A DNA stretch of 64,000 nt from Nakaseomyces glabratus (taxonomy: Eukaryota > Ascomycota > Saccharomycetes > Saccharomycetales > Saccharomycetaceae). Of the stretch, positions 1 to 11,300 are shown piece by piece. Positions within the stretch are counted from its first letter, which is position 1; each line of letters starts with the position of its first letter. A program made the translations under genes and the position numbers. The stretch lies in the NCBI RefSeq assembly GCF_010111755.1, contig NC_088963.1:992001-1056000 (forward strand), in the 5' to 3' direction. The notes under the pieces were generated by a model that was not told the origin of the DNA, did not search any database, and saw only the letters and a program-made list of their open reading frames with translations.

Positions 1-740
1 GTCCTTTATCGCTGTTATATTTCTCTACAATTGTGCTGCAATAGAGTCTGCTTTCTTCAACTATCCTGCTAACTTGAATTCTTAATTTCGCTTATTTTTG
101 GCTTTAAAAAGAGCCTCTTGGGCTTTCAAATGGTCACTTATATATCAGTATACAAAAGTGGGCAGTAAATGCCTAAAATTACATAAGAAATGAAACATAT
201 ATATGAGTATCAGCTATTAGCACAATAATCGTGTTTTTTTCTACAGCCTTCTCTATAGCTGGCGAAAACTTGAATATAATGAATGTGAATTTTAGAGTAA
301 CCCATCTCAAACAAAAACAATATCATGATAGTAACGACAAACTGGAGAAGCCTAATGATCCAATGGATTACTCTATATGATTGGAAGTGAGTTCAGTTCC
401 AGTTTTGAAAACTAGTCATATCTAGTGTTATTTAAAGTTGTGCTTCTTCTAAGGAAACTTATGGGCCAAAGTTAATGACCTCCAGTGAAACATCTATTCC
501 AAGACGACAGTTGGAACGAGATAATGTCTAATATTGTAGTAAAAATGAAGAAAAACCATTCACTAACAGTAAGGAATTCTGTGATTAAAAAGATGATAGA
601 GAAAAAAAGATAATAAATAAACACAAATGCAAAATAAAACCTCCCCAACATTATTCTTCTTTCATTCAGAAAACAAAAATAATAATATAATAGTCAGAAA
701 TAAAAGAACATAAAAAAGTACACGAAATAAAGCACGTCTA
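1..740. other. Intergenic, 3' side of SFP1
   Basis: AT-rich sequence with no open frame of note, downstream of SFP1 (which reads leftwards). The stretch just beyond the SFP1 stop is A-rich on the + strand, as expected for a yeast 3' flank. I see no RNA gene or repeat. Confidence 0.5.
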
Positions 741-2132
741 TCAATGTGTGGAGTGGCCTCTATGGTATTTGAGTCCATTCAGGTTTTTATAACGCTTACC
801 ACAAACCTCACAGCGGTATGGCTTATCCTTATCGTTTCCCATGGCATCCAATGTGGATACTTCGTTGGACTCTGGATCTATGACACTGAAAGTACCGTCG
901 GCATTCTCTCGCAGAGTCTGGTTTTGATGGCCATGCAGCCTATGATATTTAAGCCCGTTCTGGTTCTTATATGTTTTATCACAGCCAATCACAGGACACT
1001 TGAAAGGTTTATACTCCTCATGATCCATAACATACAATCTTCTTGCTGGATCATCAATGTAGAACTCCTTTTTATCCTGCTCTTCCTCCTCCTCATCATC
1101 TTCGTCATCATCATCATCGTCTTCGTCATCATCATCGTCATCGATGGCTATGTCGACATTGGACGAATGTAAACCTTGTGTTGATCCATTATTTGGTGGC
1201 ATCATCATATTTTGCAATGCTTGAGGGTGAGCATGTTTATGTATCGGTTGTGTTCCTCTAGAGGTCTCCATAGAGGTAGTGCCCCTGCCATTATTGAGGA
1301 ACACTTCATTGGTGGACACAGTATCCACTATATTATTACTATTATGACCTCTGTTTACCATGTATTTGCTTTTAATATTATTATTATTGTTAGCGCCACT
1401 TATTTGGTGCATATTTATCGATGTATTGGAGCCAATCTTACTCTGTGAAGACATTGGTGTAGGCGGAGACATCCCATGAGAACCCATGGATCTATCCATA
1501 AGATTTCTTGTTTGAACGGTTCCTGTACTCATGCCCATAGATGCATCGCTACCACCAACCGGCCTTGACATTGAAGTCCCTGGTGAAGTTGATATATGCG
1601 CTTCTTCATAATGCCTCAGTAGGTCATGCAATCCTGGCAATGAAATGCCACAACAAGAGTAGTCCTTGCAATACTGCTCTTCTAGGTGAGGCAAAAAAGT
1701 GTTTGTCGACGCCGATATAGGCCCTTGACCTATAGGCGCATTCATTTGTATCTGCAGTAGACCATTATTAATGGAAAACTTGCGTTCCTGGTTCTGATAT
1801 GACTGCTGTGAGGACGGATGTTGTAACATCACCTCATCTCTAAGCCAGGAGCTGATAGACAGTGAACCCCAGGATACACCACCAATACCTTGCGAGTGGG
1901 CTATAGAATCTCTCCGAAGCCTCGCCGCCTGTGCATCACTCGGCCCCCGCGTGGGTATGTGGTGTACTACTTCCTCACCAGCTGTCATCAGAGGCCGACT
2001 GCTCGGACTGACACTGTAGCTCATCCTTTGTCCACCGCCGTCTTTCACATTCAGATGGGTGGCTTTAAAAGCATCACCCATCTCATACTCGCCAACATCG
2101 TGCGCATCCATCATCAGCGAGTTGTACTCCAT
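741..2132 (-). CDS. SFP1: Split zinc-finger transcription factor Sfp1
   Basis: Activator of ribosomal-protein and ribosome-biogenesis genes downstream of TORC1 and PKA; known from the yeast family to shuttle between nucleus and cytoplasm. The 463-residue product has a lone Cys2His2-like finger near residues 152-180 (CKDYSCC with two later His), a long acidic Asp/Glu run near 325-355, and two C-terminal Cys2His2 fingers (about 377-402 and 439-463) that share the motif NGLKYHR. The protein ends right at the last finger (RGHSTH), typical of Sfp1. It is shorter than S. cerevisiae Sfp1 (683 aa). The start is an ATG at 2130-2132. It is divergent with DUS3, the same neighbour as in S. cerevisiae (YLR403W/YLR401C), and the shared promoter carries PAC boxes, so Sfp1 may sit within the regulon it controls (inference). 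Confidence 0.93.
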   Translation of the reverse strand: MEYNSLMMDAHDVGEYEMGDAFKATHLNVKDGGGQRMSYSVSPSSRPLMTAGEEVVHHIPTRGPSDAQAARLRRDSIAHSQGIGGVSWGSLSISSWLRDEVMLQHPSSQQSYQNQERKFSINNGLLQIQMNAPIGQGPISASTNTFLPHLEEQYCKDYSCCGISLPGLHDLLRHYEEAHISTSPGTSMSRPVGGSDASMGMSTGTVQTRNLMDRSMGSHGMSPPTPMSSQSKIGSNTSINMHQISGANNNNNIKSKYMVNRGHNSNNIVDTVSTNEVFLNNGRGTTSMETSRGTQPIHKHAHPQALQNMMMPPNNGSTQGLHSSNVDIAIDDDDDDEDDDDDDEDDEEEEEQDKKEFYIDDPARRLYVMDHEEYKPFKCPVIGCDKTYKNQNGLKYHRLHGHQNQTLRENADGTFSVIDPESNEVSTLDAMGNDKDKPYRCEVCGKRYKNLNGLKYHRGHSTH

Positions 2133-2575
2133 TATAACACTAGACTCGTCTTGCTGTGACCCAACTTACACTCTACATACATATATGTTGCATTTACACG
2201 GCCCACTTATATAATCCCCCCATCCTTCCTCATCACCGTCGCTCCATATCACTCCTTGGACCGTGACATATCTCACGAGGTCACATACCACGCTTGCCAT
2301 TACTAACCCATCGTCGCTCCCTCTTTGACCTTTCCCACCTTCAATACTCTCCCTATCCATTGTCTCCCAGCAGTTCTCAAACCCAAATCCCTTGCCCCTC
2401 TATACTCCTGTTCCTTAGACCATTCCCTATACCATTCACCATATACCCAACAAAATCCGCACCCTCCTCCCCCCCCACCATAATTGCGTTAATCATGCAA
2501 TAGTCATAACTCAGTCAGCTCGAAATCATGAGCTAGCTCTGGCCGCCAACATCTATATATTGCTGAAGGTGCGAT

Positions 2576-2641
2576 GCTCATCGCTTATACCCATCCCTTC
2601 CAGCTCATCGCTTGCAAAGCTCATCGCTTCGAGCTCATCGC
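2576..2641. promoter_or_regulatory. Cluster of four PAC boxes
   Basis: GCTCATCGC, the reverse complement of the PAC core GCGATGAGC, occurs four times, at 2576-2584, 2603-2611, 2619-2627 and 2633-2641. PAC is bound by Dot6/Tod6 and marks ribosome-biogenesis promoters. An RRPE-like partner follows. DUS3 starts 154 bp downstream, and SFP1 lies on the other side. Confidence 0.85.
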
Positions 2642-2679
2642 TTTTTTCATCAGCTTCGTACAGCGCCGTCTGTGGATCA

Positions 2680-2689
2680 GAAAATTTTT
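2680..2689. promoter_or_regulatory. RRPE-like element
   Basis: GAAAATTTTT, close to the RRPE consensus (TGAAAAATTT), lies 39 bp after the last PAC box. PAC plus RRPE is the classic ribosome-biogenesis pair, bound by Dot6/Tod6 and Stb3. Confidence 0.6.
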
Positions 2690-2794
2690 TTTCACTTTTT
2701 GGCAAACAGCGAAAAGAAGTAGTATAACTGGTGTATAGTATGTATATTACCTCGAGACAGGTACTTAGACGGTACCGAGACGACGTATATAGCC

Positions 2795-4717
2795 ATGAAG
2801 CGTGAACTGGAAGGTAGTTATGAGAGTGAGAGGAAGCGTGGTGTCGCTCAGGTGAAGGCCGAGTATGTTGTAGGTGCCGCCAGTAATGTGCGTGTGGATG
2901 AAGAAGAAGCCGGGTCTGAGAGGTTTGTGCAAGGTGAATTTGGTGGTAAGAAGAACAAGAAGAAGCGTGGGCAGAACAAGAACAGGGACAACAGACAGCA
3001 GAAGGAGACGCATGCGCTGTGTCCCAAGTATGTGCTTGCAGATGTGACTAACCAGGTGGATCTGTGTACCTTTGGAGACAATTGTCGGTTTGTGCACGAT
3101 ATACCAACGTACTTGGAGCACAAGCGTCCCGAGATCACTGACTCTGTGTTCAAGACGTGTCCCGTGTTTGAGACCTTGGGATACTGTCCTATGGGTTTTA
3201 AATGTAGATTCCTGTCCTCACATATGGACAAGGAGACGCATAAACTGCTTGGTGAGTACCCGTCTGACCTTGCGAGTGCGTCGCATGAGATTAACCATAT
3301 TACCCAGGACCAGAAGTACGACTTAATTAAGAAGCGTTTCCCTTTCTCTAAGAGTGAACTAGTTCTGGAAATCCTAGACTCATTCCAAGAGGAGAACAGA
3401 GAAATGCATCGTGAAGCTGAGAAGGTGAAGGAAGATCAACAAGATAACGAGGATGAACAGAAGGAGAAAGCTCCGCAAGTTGTGCAAAGAGAACTAGAAG
3501 CTCAGAAACGCAGGCAAAGACAAAAAGATTTGTACTTACAATACAAGGACACCAGATTTTTTGCCCAGGAGAAAAAGCCACTTGATCTAAGACATAAGAA
3601 GATTGTGTCTCCATTAACCACTGTAGGTAACTTGCCATATCGTAGACTGATGAGGACTCTTGGTGCAGACGTGACATACTCCGAGATGGCTCTGGCAGTG
3701 CCATTGGTGCAAGGTACCAACTCCGAATGGGCTTTACCAAAAGCTCATGAATCTGAGTACCCAGGATTTGGTGTTCAAGTCGCTTGTTCAAAGGGCTGGC
3801 AGGCAAGTAAAGCTGCCGAGGCGCTTGCCACATATATCCCCAATGGTATCAGCGAAATTAACTTGAATTCGGGCTGCCCAATTGATTTGTTATACAGACA
3901 AGGCTCCGGTAGTGCTTTATTAGATAACCCTGCTAGAATGATCAGATGTCTTAATGCAATGAACTATGTCTCTGGTGATATTCCGATTACTGTGAAGATA
4001 CGTACCGGTACCAAGGAGGGCCATCCAATCGCGGATACGTTGGTACGCCGTCTTGTGTTCGAAACTGATGTAGCTGCCATTACTCTCCATGGTAGATCTA
4101 GACAGCAACGTTATACAAAGGTCGCCGACTGGGATTACGTCTCTCAAGTCGCCAAAGCTCTTCGTCAAGCCGAAGCCGATTTCATGGAGTCACCACAAGG
4201 TAAGGAGTCTCATCATGACGAGAAAACCAGACATACACAATTTGTTGGTAACGGTGATATCTTTAACTACACCGATTGGTACCAACATCTGGAAGACCCC
4301 GAAGTAGACTCCTGCATGGTCGCCCGTGGTGCATTGATTAAGCCATGGATATTCGAAGAGATAAACGCCCAACAACACCTGGATAAGACCAGCTCGGAAC
4401 GTCTAGAAATACTGAAGACCTACAGTAAGTTTGCCATGGACCACTGGGGAACCGATGAGTACGGTATCGCCCTGGGACGTCGTTTCTTCTGTGAGTTCAT
4501 GTCTTTCTTCCACAGATACATCCCAGTGGGTATCCTTGAGCGTGTACCTGTGCAACTCAACGAGAGACCACCGTTATGGAAGGGCCGTGATGACATGGAG
4601 ACACTATTAGGAAGCTCTGACGTGAAGGACTGGATCAAACTGAGTGAAATGTTCTTCGGCCCAACAGAGGACTCCTTCGTATTCACACCAAAACACAAGA
4701 GCAGCTCCTACAAGTAA
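2795..4717 (+). CDS. DUS3: tRNA-dihydrouridine(47) synthase Dus3
   Basis: FMN-dependent reductase that makes dihydrouridine at position 47 of the tRNA variable loop, using NAD(P)H. The N-terminus is Lys/Arg-rich. Two CCCH-type zinc fingers follow, near residues 76-102 and 121-142 (CRFVHD and CRFLSSH ends), a hallmark of Dus3 among the Dus enzymes. A charged linker precedes the TIM-barrel domain, which starts near residue 265 ([17 protein letters not shown]). The active-site cysteine is in [10 protein letters not shown], near residue 362, and the phosphate-binding segment includes [11 protein letters not shown]. The 640-residue length is close to that of the S. cerevisiae enzyme (668). The ATG at 2795 lies close behind the PAC/RRPE cluster. 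Adjacency to SFP1 is conserved. Confidence 0.95.
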   Translation: MKRELEGSYESERKRGVAQVKAEYVVGAASNVRVDEEEAGSERFVQGEFGGKKNKKKRGQNKNRDNRQQKETHALCPKYVLADVTNQVDLCTFGDNCRFVHDIPTYLEHKRPEITDSVFKTCPVFETLGYCPMGFKCRFLSSHMDKETHKLLGEYPSDLASASHEINHITQDQKYDLIKKRFPFSKSELVLEILDSFQEENREMHREAEKVKEDQQDNEDEQKEKAPQVVQRELEAQKRRQRQKDLYLQYKDTRFFAQEKKPLDLRHKKIVSPLTTVGNLPYRRLMRTLGADVTYSEMALAVPLVQGTNSEWALPKAHESEYPGFGVQVACSKGWQASKAAEALATYIPNGISEINLNSGCPIDLLYRQGSGSALLDNPARMIRCLNAMNYVSGDIPITVKIRTGTKEGHPIADTLVRRLVFETDVAAITLHGRSRQQRYTKVADWDYVSQVAKALRQAEADFMESPQGKESHHDEKTRHTQFVGNGDIFNYTDWYQHLEDPEVDSCMVARGALIKPWIFEEINAQQHLDKTSSERLEILKTYSKFAMDHWGTDEYGIALGRRFFCEFMSFFHRYIPVGILERVPVQLNERPPLWKGRDDMETLLGSSDVKDWIKLSEMFFGPTEDSFVFTPKHKSSSYK

Positions 4718-5337
4718 ATTAGCAAAGACCCAATGAATGCATCAGCATTGCATAATAAGCCTGTATAATTATTTATTACATATAAATACTGCAATTTCAT
4801 GTATAATTGTTTTATAATAGTGAATAGGTGCCTACTATCACGTGACTCAATTGTACATACCCACCATGTTAGCCGGTTTCCGCTGCGGCAAGAAAAAAAT
4901 TTCGCTGCAGGGAGCGGAAATGGCAGTGCAGTAAGGATAATAAAGGCAATTAGTCGTGTCACGACTATTGCTACAGGGGTTTACAACTCGATTTCAATTT
5001 CTTGAAGCTGATACCGATTACACAGAGGTTTTTTTATTTTAGTTTTTAAGTTGTTCTACAGTTGGTGCGAGCACTGGGCGTTACACAAAAGCAATTTAAG
5101 GTAATCGAAAAAGAAAAAAATAAGGAACTTATAGGCTAAGTGGGTCATCAAGGACAGGACTTCGACTTACTTTTGCTTTCCAGCACTGAGACTAGTAAAC
5201 GATTTATAATACAATTTTAGGACGACTAAAGGTACGTGAAAGTAGGTAGACTTTGAGAATTACAATCTAATCACCCAGTTTTCGATACTACACATACAGG
5301 TGTTAGAAGGACTGCAAGATAGAAACGCACAGACATT
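4718..5337. other. Intergenic DUS3-IRA, promoter of IRA
   Basis: 620 bp between tandem genes. It contains the Cbf1/Gcn4-type composite site (separate entry), a G+C-richer patch near 4875-4925 and T/A runs near 5030-5125. The small frames here are not credible genes. Confidence 0.6.
4838..4849. promoter_or_regulatory. Overlapping Cbf1 and Gcn4-type sites
   Basis: TCACGTGACTCA contains a perfect Cbf1 palindrome (TCACGTGA) that overlaps a consensus Gcn4 site (TGACTCA). It lies about 490 bp before the IRA start and about 120 bp after the DUS3 stop, so IRA is the likelier target. Confidence 0.55.
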
Positions 5338-8300
5338 ATGTCACATTTTGGTAAAAGTGGACATAGGAGGTTCAGCAGTAGTGGGAACAAACCAGATTCG
5401 AGGCATGTATCAGCTCATCATAGAGTACCACCACCAAGGCCTCCCCGCCCGACTACTCCAATTACGAATGCAACCCCGAACGTCCTATCACCGGAATCAG
5501 GTCAATCAAGCGCAGGTTCGAGGGGTTCGCACAGGCAAAGCCTCAGCAATCCAATAGGTAAATCTAAAATGACTGAAACATTGGTCTACCACCTATTTTT
5601 TGATCGAATATTACCAGTGCTACCGGTTGAATCTACATTAACGACTTATAGAGAAGTAGAGAGCGATCAGTTTTTCATTTCATGCAGGGGCGTGATTATG
5701 AATGTAGCCTTATCCAGAGATTTGAATCCTGTCATCGATTATTCATTACAACTCATAGAATCTCTGACCGAAAGTAGAGAACTAATATCGGATGAAATTA
5801 ATGAGGATGTTGCGCAGTCTGTATTGGTCCTCCTTAGACTTTTAAGTGATACGTTGGAATTTTGCTGGGAATCTAAGGAAAGTCCAGAAGATAAAGTTAA
5901 AGATGAGCCAAGTTTTGAGAATATACCAATAGATGATAACAAAGAGTATGTGAATATGGGGGAACAGGCGAGAGCTGGTAATATGTTTACAGGATCTACT
6001 ATCGGTTACTCGACACATAAACCAGGCTTTCACAGAGTTCCACCTCCACAAATTGATTCTACCTTGGCTACAAGATTGCTAAGTGTATGTACGAGGTTAA
6101 AATATAACACAAGAACACTAAGAGTATTAAAAAACATGTCCAAAAATTTGTATGGCAATGGTACAATAACTTATTCCAGCGTCTTACCAAAATTCCAAGC
6201 TTGGTTGAAATACCATAACTACCCTAAATATACAGAAACTGTTGATTTAACAATTGACTACATTCTAAGATTCATAGCTGCTGCAAATCCAGCAGATTAT
6301 GATAAATATGTAGACTCTAAAGTGACGAATCCACTTTTGATATCACATACATTAACGGAGCTAGGCATAGTAAAGTACCTTGATTTCTTTGGATGTGTAT
6401 TTTTAACGCCAGAAAATGTGGGCCCATTTTTGGAGACACTGCGACATCTATCAGGATTTATGAAACGAACAATTTTTCACTCGTTACTGTTGTATTATTC
6501 TTCTAAGGCATTTTTATTTTGGATTTTATCAAGACCTAATGAATATGTCCAACTATATTACGCCTTACAAAATCTGGACAGCTCCAAATCGAATACCTTC
6601 CACCAAGGGAACAGCAATAGTTCCATAGCGACGATTCCTTACTGTGTTTCAGTATTATTCGATGATATTTATTCTACATTCAATGTCTCATCATTATTGA
6701 CTAATATATACGACACGAGGGGCCATAACGGATCAACAACACAGCCAGTTGAAACAGAACAAAGCCAAGCCACATCTCCAGGAAGTACAAATCCGGTATT
6801 ATTTTCCCCTACACTGACTAGTAACGACGGCATTATAACATCCCCTACAATGGGTAGTAATCAAATCGCGTCCCCTTTATCACCACTCCCAATGTCACTA
6901 GATTTTAATTCTAGGACACAAGCGCAAGGATTTCCATTAGAAGAAACAGCCTCTATACATTCTAGTAAAAGGTCATACAACATCGACGAATCCGTTTACA
7001 GTACTATGGGTTCGACACATTCAAATATTAATACTCCGACAACAAATGCTAGTTTCACACATCCCAACGAGGATGAAATACCGACGTCTGGTTCAGGACA
7101 TTTACAGTATGTGTTGGAGCTATTCTCAAACTATGAAGAAACAGAACTATCTTCCCATACTTCTATTCTAAGGTTTTTACTTTCACTAATACTGTTGGAT
7201 ACGGATGTCTTTACTGATATTAATGCCATGACTTTCAGGTATATTCCTGATACTTCGAAAATTATACAACAATACTCACAAAAACAAGGAACTAGAGATG
7301 CAGGTGCTGGTACACATATGCAAAATGATGATCCTTCAAAAGAAAAAGAAAAAAATCAGAGTATAAAACAGATTACTCATGGCTTAAAGAAATTAACTAA
7401 CCTATCCTCATCCAAAAAGAAGACAGTAAAGTTTATAACAATGCTGATAAGGAATTTAAATGGTGCACAAATGGTTTCTGATGTCTCACTAGTAGATTCG
7501 CTTAAAACATTAGTTGCTTTGGTTACATTAACCTCCTCTATTTCGTTAATTGATTCAAATCTGCCTTCGGTTTTGTTTGCCAAGAGAATATTTTCTATCC
7601 TTGGACATAATCTAGATGTAGGGAAAAATTGGGAGTCTAAGACGAATGGCTTTATTGCATCTTGTACTGAAAGAAATCCAATTAGCCATAGGAGACTTCA
7701 ACTAGAATTTTTTGCAGCAGCAATACAACTAGATTCTGATAAGCTTCTTTCTCATATTCACCTGGAAAGGGAACTGGCCGGTTTAAATCTAAGGAGACTC
7801 CTTCTATATACTGAAGGTTTTAAAGTGTTTTTTAATTTACTAAGTTCTGATGTTTTACGGAAGAAAGTAGCACTATCAAGTAGCAATTTTTTAAAATCCT
7901 TGTTTTGCATTATTGCAGACATTTTACTGAAAGCTTTCCCATACTTTGATGCAAAGGTAACATCTATTGTTTCATCAATTTTAGATGGCTCCATTTTAGA
8001 GAAATATGATACCATAAAGACGCTAGCAGGTTTAGAACCTTCTAATCCACCTGTTCTAGATAGGACTGATTCAAGCGTTAAGTTGAAACTTCAGAAGAAA
8101 ATCACAAATTGGGATGTGCACGAAGTTTTACCTACCTTGTCTGCTGTATCATCATCATCTGATATAAATCTTTCTGATACTGGTAAGAGCATTGCAGAAT
8201 CTACAGAACGGAGATCAAACACCTCAACGCCTGCCCACACCTCAACGCCCGCAAATCTAACTCATAATCCGTTATCTACAATTGCTTCACCACCCTCGAC

Positions 8301-11300
8301 ACCAGGTTCAATTGGTAATTACAGGAATAATCCAGGAATGAACGTATTAAGTCCACATGCACGTAGGCTTCAAAATGTAAAGATTGATTCTCCACAAGTA
8401 GAGGGTGAAAGAACTCGACAAAGCCCGTATTATTTTGGAGCAACTAGTACAGGTGAATATTCAAACCAATCCGTTTCACATTCATCGTTACCAAAAACCA
8501 CTCGATCTTCAGGAAGTCAAGAGAAATCCAGGAGATCATCGGATGATAAAAATAAACCACAACTAAAAATGCAAGACTCTGATGATGTAATTGTATTGAA
8601 AACGAATGAGAATGATGACGCCCGCAGGATTATGATTAATATTTTCAGCATTTTTAAAAAAATGACTAATTACTTTATCCTCCCTCATGATCAGAATCTA
8701 AACACTATTTGGGTTTCTAAAGATTTCAGAAACATCATGAAACCAATCTTTGTTGCCATAATTGACACAGATACTAGACTACAAACTACAGCACAATCAT
8801 TTATGGATGTACTAATAAGATACATATCGAAATTCTCAAGTGATATCACTGCCAGAAGCTTGAACGAGCACTACTTGTTATGCAACTACACAATTACATT
8901 ATTTGCCGCTTCACTTTTTGATCTAAAACTTGATAATAAAAAGAGAGAGATAATTTTAAGGATTGTAGTAAAGTTTTTGAACGTGAAATCTGATTTATCA
9001 AGAATAGCGGCTCAAAAAGATCTTCAATATGCACTTTATTCTACTGAGCTTGTAACATTCCCGTTGTTGACAGCTACTGTTGGAGGAGGGCTATTTATCT
9101 CCTTATACTGCAATAAAGGAGAAATTCCAAGATTATTAAAAAAGGGTTTTGGGGAGTTTTTGTTTGCTATCAACTGCTATGAGAAACATGTCGGGGAAAT
9201 TGATAGGACTTGTATATACAACCTTGGATTTATTGTTGCTATGTCAAGGGATAATTATGCCGCATCTGGATCGGTCGCATTTCAGAGACGTTTAAGAAAT
9301 AAAATCTTACATCACATCAAAAGACCAGACACTATTCTTCTTGATGCCATGGATGTTATTTACCGAAAGTGGTCTAGTTATATGAGGAAAGAAAACATAA
9401 CTCAGGAAGAACTAATAGATTTTAGAAGCTTGGCTGGTATACTGGCCAGTATGTCAGGTATATTGCTTTCTTTTGGAGAAACAAGCACAGATAACGTCCC
9501 TCATTTATTTGAATTCAGAGGGGACCTTATCAAAAAAATGGATTACTTTGTTTTTAAGCAATGCCAGTGGCTGAATAATCCTGATTTGCTTACCCGAGAG
9601 AACTCTAGAGATATTCTAAGCATGGAACTACATCCCTTATCATTTAATATTCTGTTTGATAACCTAAGAATTAAGATTGAGGAATTAAGATCCGTAAATC
9701 TTTCACAAAAAGTTCATGAATCTTCATTTGTTTTACTAGAGCAAATCATAACTATTGTCAGAACTGTCCTGAATAGGGATGATGATGAACGCATCATGCT
9801 TTTGTTTTCTATTAGAGTTGTATCAACCATTGATCAATTGAGTGATCTAGTTGAAAAAATACCTCATAGCTCTGTGAAATACTATAAAGCCATTATTCAG
9901 ATGGCTAAATTATTTAGAGCAATCCAGCATTCTGAAATTAGTCTAGGGATAAAGAACCACTTTTACCTGAAGAATAAATGGTTGAAATTACTTACAAACT
10001 GGTTTAAGGTTACTATTTCTATTGATTACGATTTTGATAATCTGTCCAAACCTCTAAGGGAAATGGATTTAAAGAAAAGAGATCTCGACTTCCTGTACAT
10101 TGATACTGCTATCGAAACATCTAAAGCTGTTGCGTACTTAACCGAAAATGTGCCACTGGATATTCCACCTTCTGCCTCCAAGGACGAACTTGAGAGAGCA
10201 AGTACAATAGTGTTTGGTAACTACTTTACCATATTCTTAAAGGGTCTAGAGAAGAGTACCGATATTCAGAGATTCCCAGTATCCCTCAAACACAAAATAA
10301 CTATCTTAAATGAAAATGTCATTTTATCATTGACGAACCTTTCAAATGCTAACGTAGATGCTAGTTTGCAATTCACATTACCGATGGGTTACTCTAAAGA
10401 CAAGAACATAAGAATTGCATTTTTGAAAGTTTTCATTAACATTGTGACAAACTACCCGAAATTAAAAGTTGAATCAGAGCGGAAGAAGCTTTATGCAGTA
10501 GATCAACTGGTTCAATACCTCATTGAACATCCACATTTGGCTTTCCAAGCAGGTATAATATGTCCTGCCAGTGATGTAGATGCTTTTGTCGCTGGACTGG
10601 TCAATGGTTTTGATTCTAGAAATGCTTCACACATATTGGTGACACAATTGATTAAAGATGAAATAGATAGGGCGTCGAGATATGCCGATGTCTTGAGAAG
10701 AAATAGCTGTGCAACTAGGGCACTTTCTTTGTATGCCAGATCTAAGGGACAAAGCTATCTGGTGAGAACCTTGAAACCTGTTTTGGATGAATTTTTCGAA
10801 AGTCGTGATAGCTTTGAGATAGAAAAGATACTACCCGATGATCCAGAGGCAGAAAAGAACGTCGACATGTTTATACACTACATGAGCAAGTTGATTAATG
10901 CTATAACAGAATCTGTGGATTACTTTCCACCAGAATTAATTAATATCTGCCAAACTATCTTTCATTCGGTAAAGGAAAAATTCCCTGATTATTCATTCAT
11001 TGCTGTTGGGTCCTTCGTATTTTTGAGATTTTTAGGCCCTGCTATAGTCAGTCCTGATGCCGAGAATATTATTCTGATTTCCCAAACAAGAGATAAGAGG
11101 CCTTTAATAACACTTGCTAAGGTCCTACAAAATATGGCTAATGGCTCTGAAAACCTAACTAGATGGCCTATATTGAACAAAAAGTTAGACATTTTTAAGG
11201 ACTTTAGCAACCGCATATTTGAATTCTTATCAAAAATTTGTACTATTGACTCCAAACCGAATATAGAAATTAGAAGAGACCCTGAGCCGTATTATTTTGA

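Larger units (their letters stand above)
2133..2794. other. Divergent SFP1/DUS3 promoter region
   Basis: 662 bp between two divergent ATGs. The SFP1-proximal half is C/T-rich on the + strand, with a C run near 2465-2478. The DUS3-proximal half holds the PAC/RRPE cluster annotated separately. No ORF here is credible. Confidence 0.7.

Noticed and set aside
744..1261. Forward-strand frames over SFP1
   Set aside because: They are antisense shadows of the SFP1 coding sequence, especially of its acidic triplet run.
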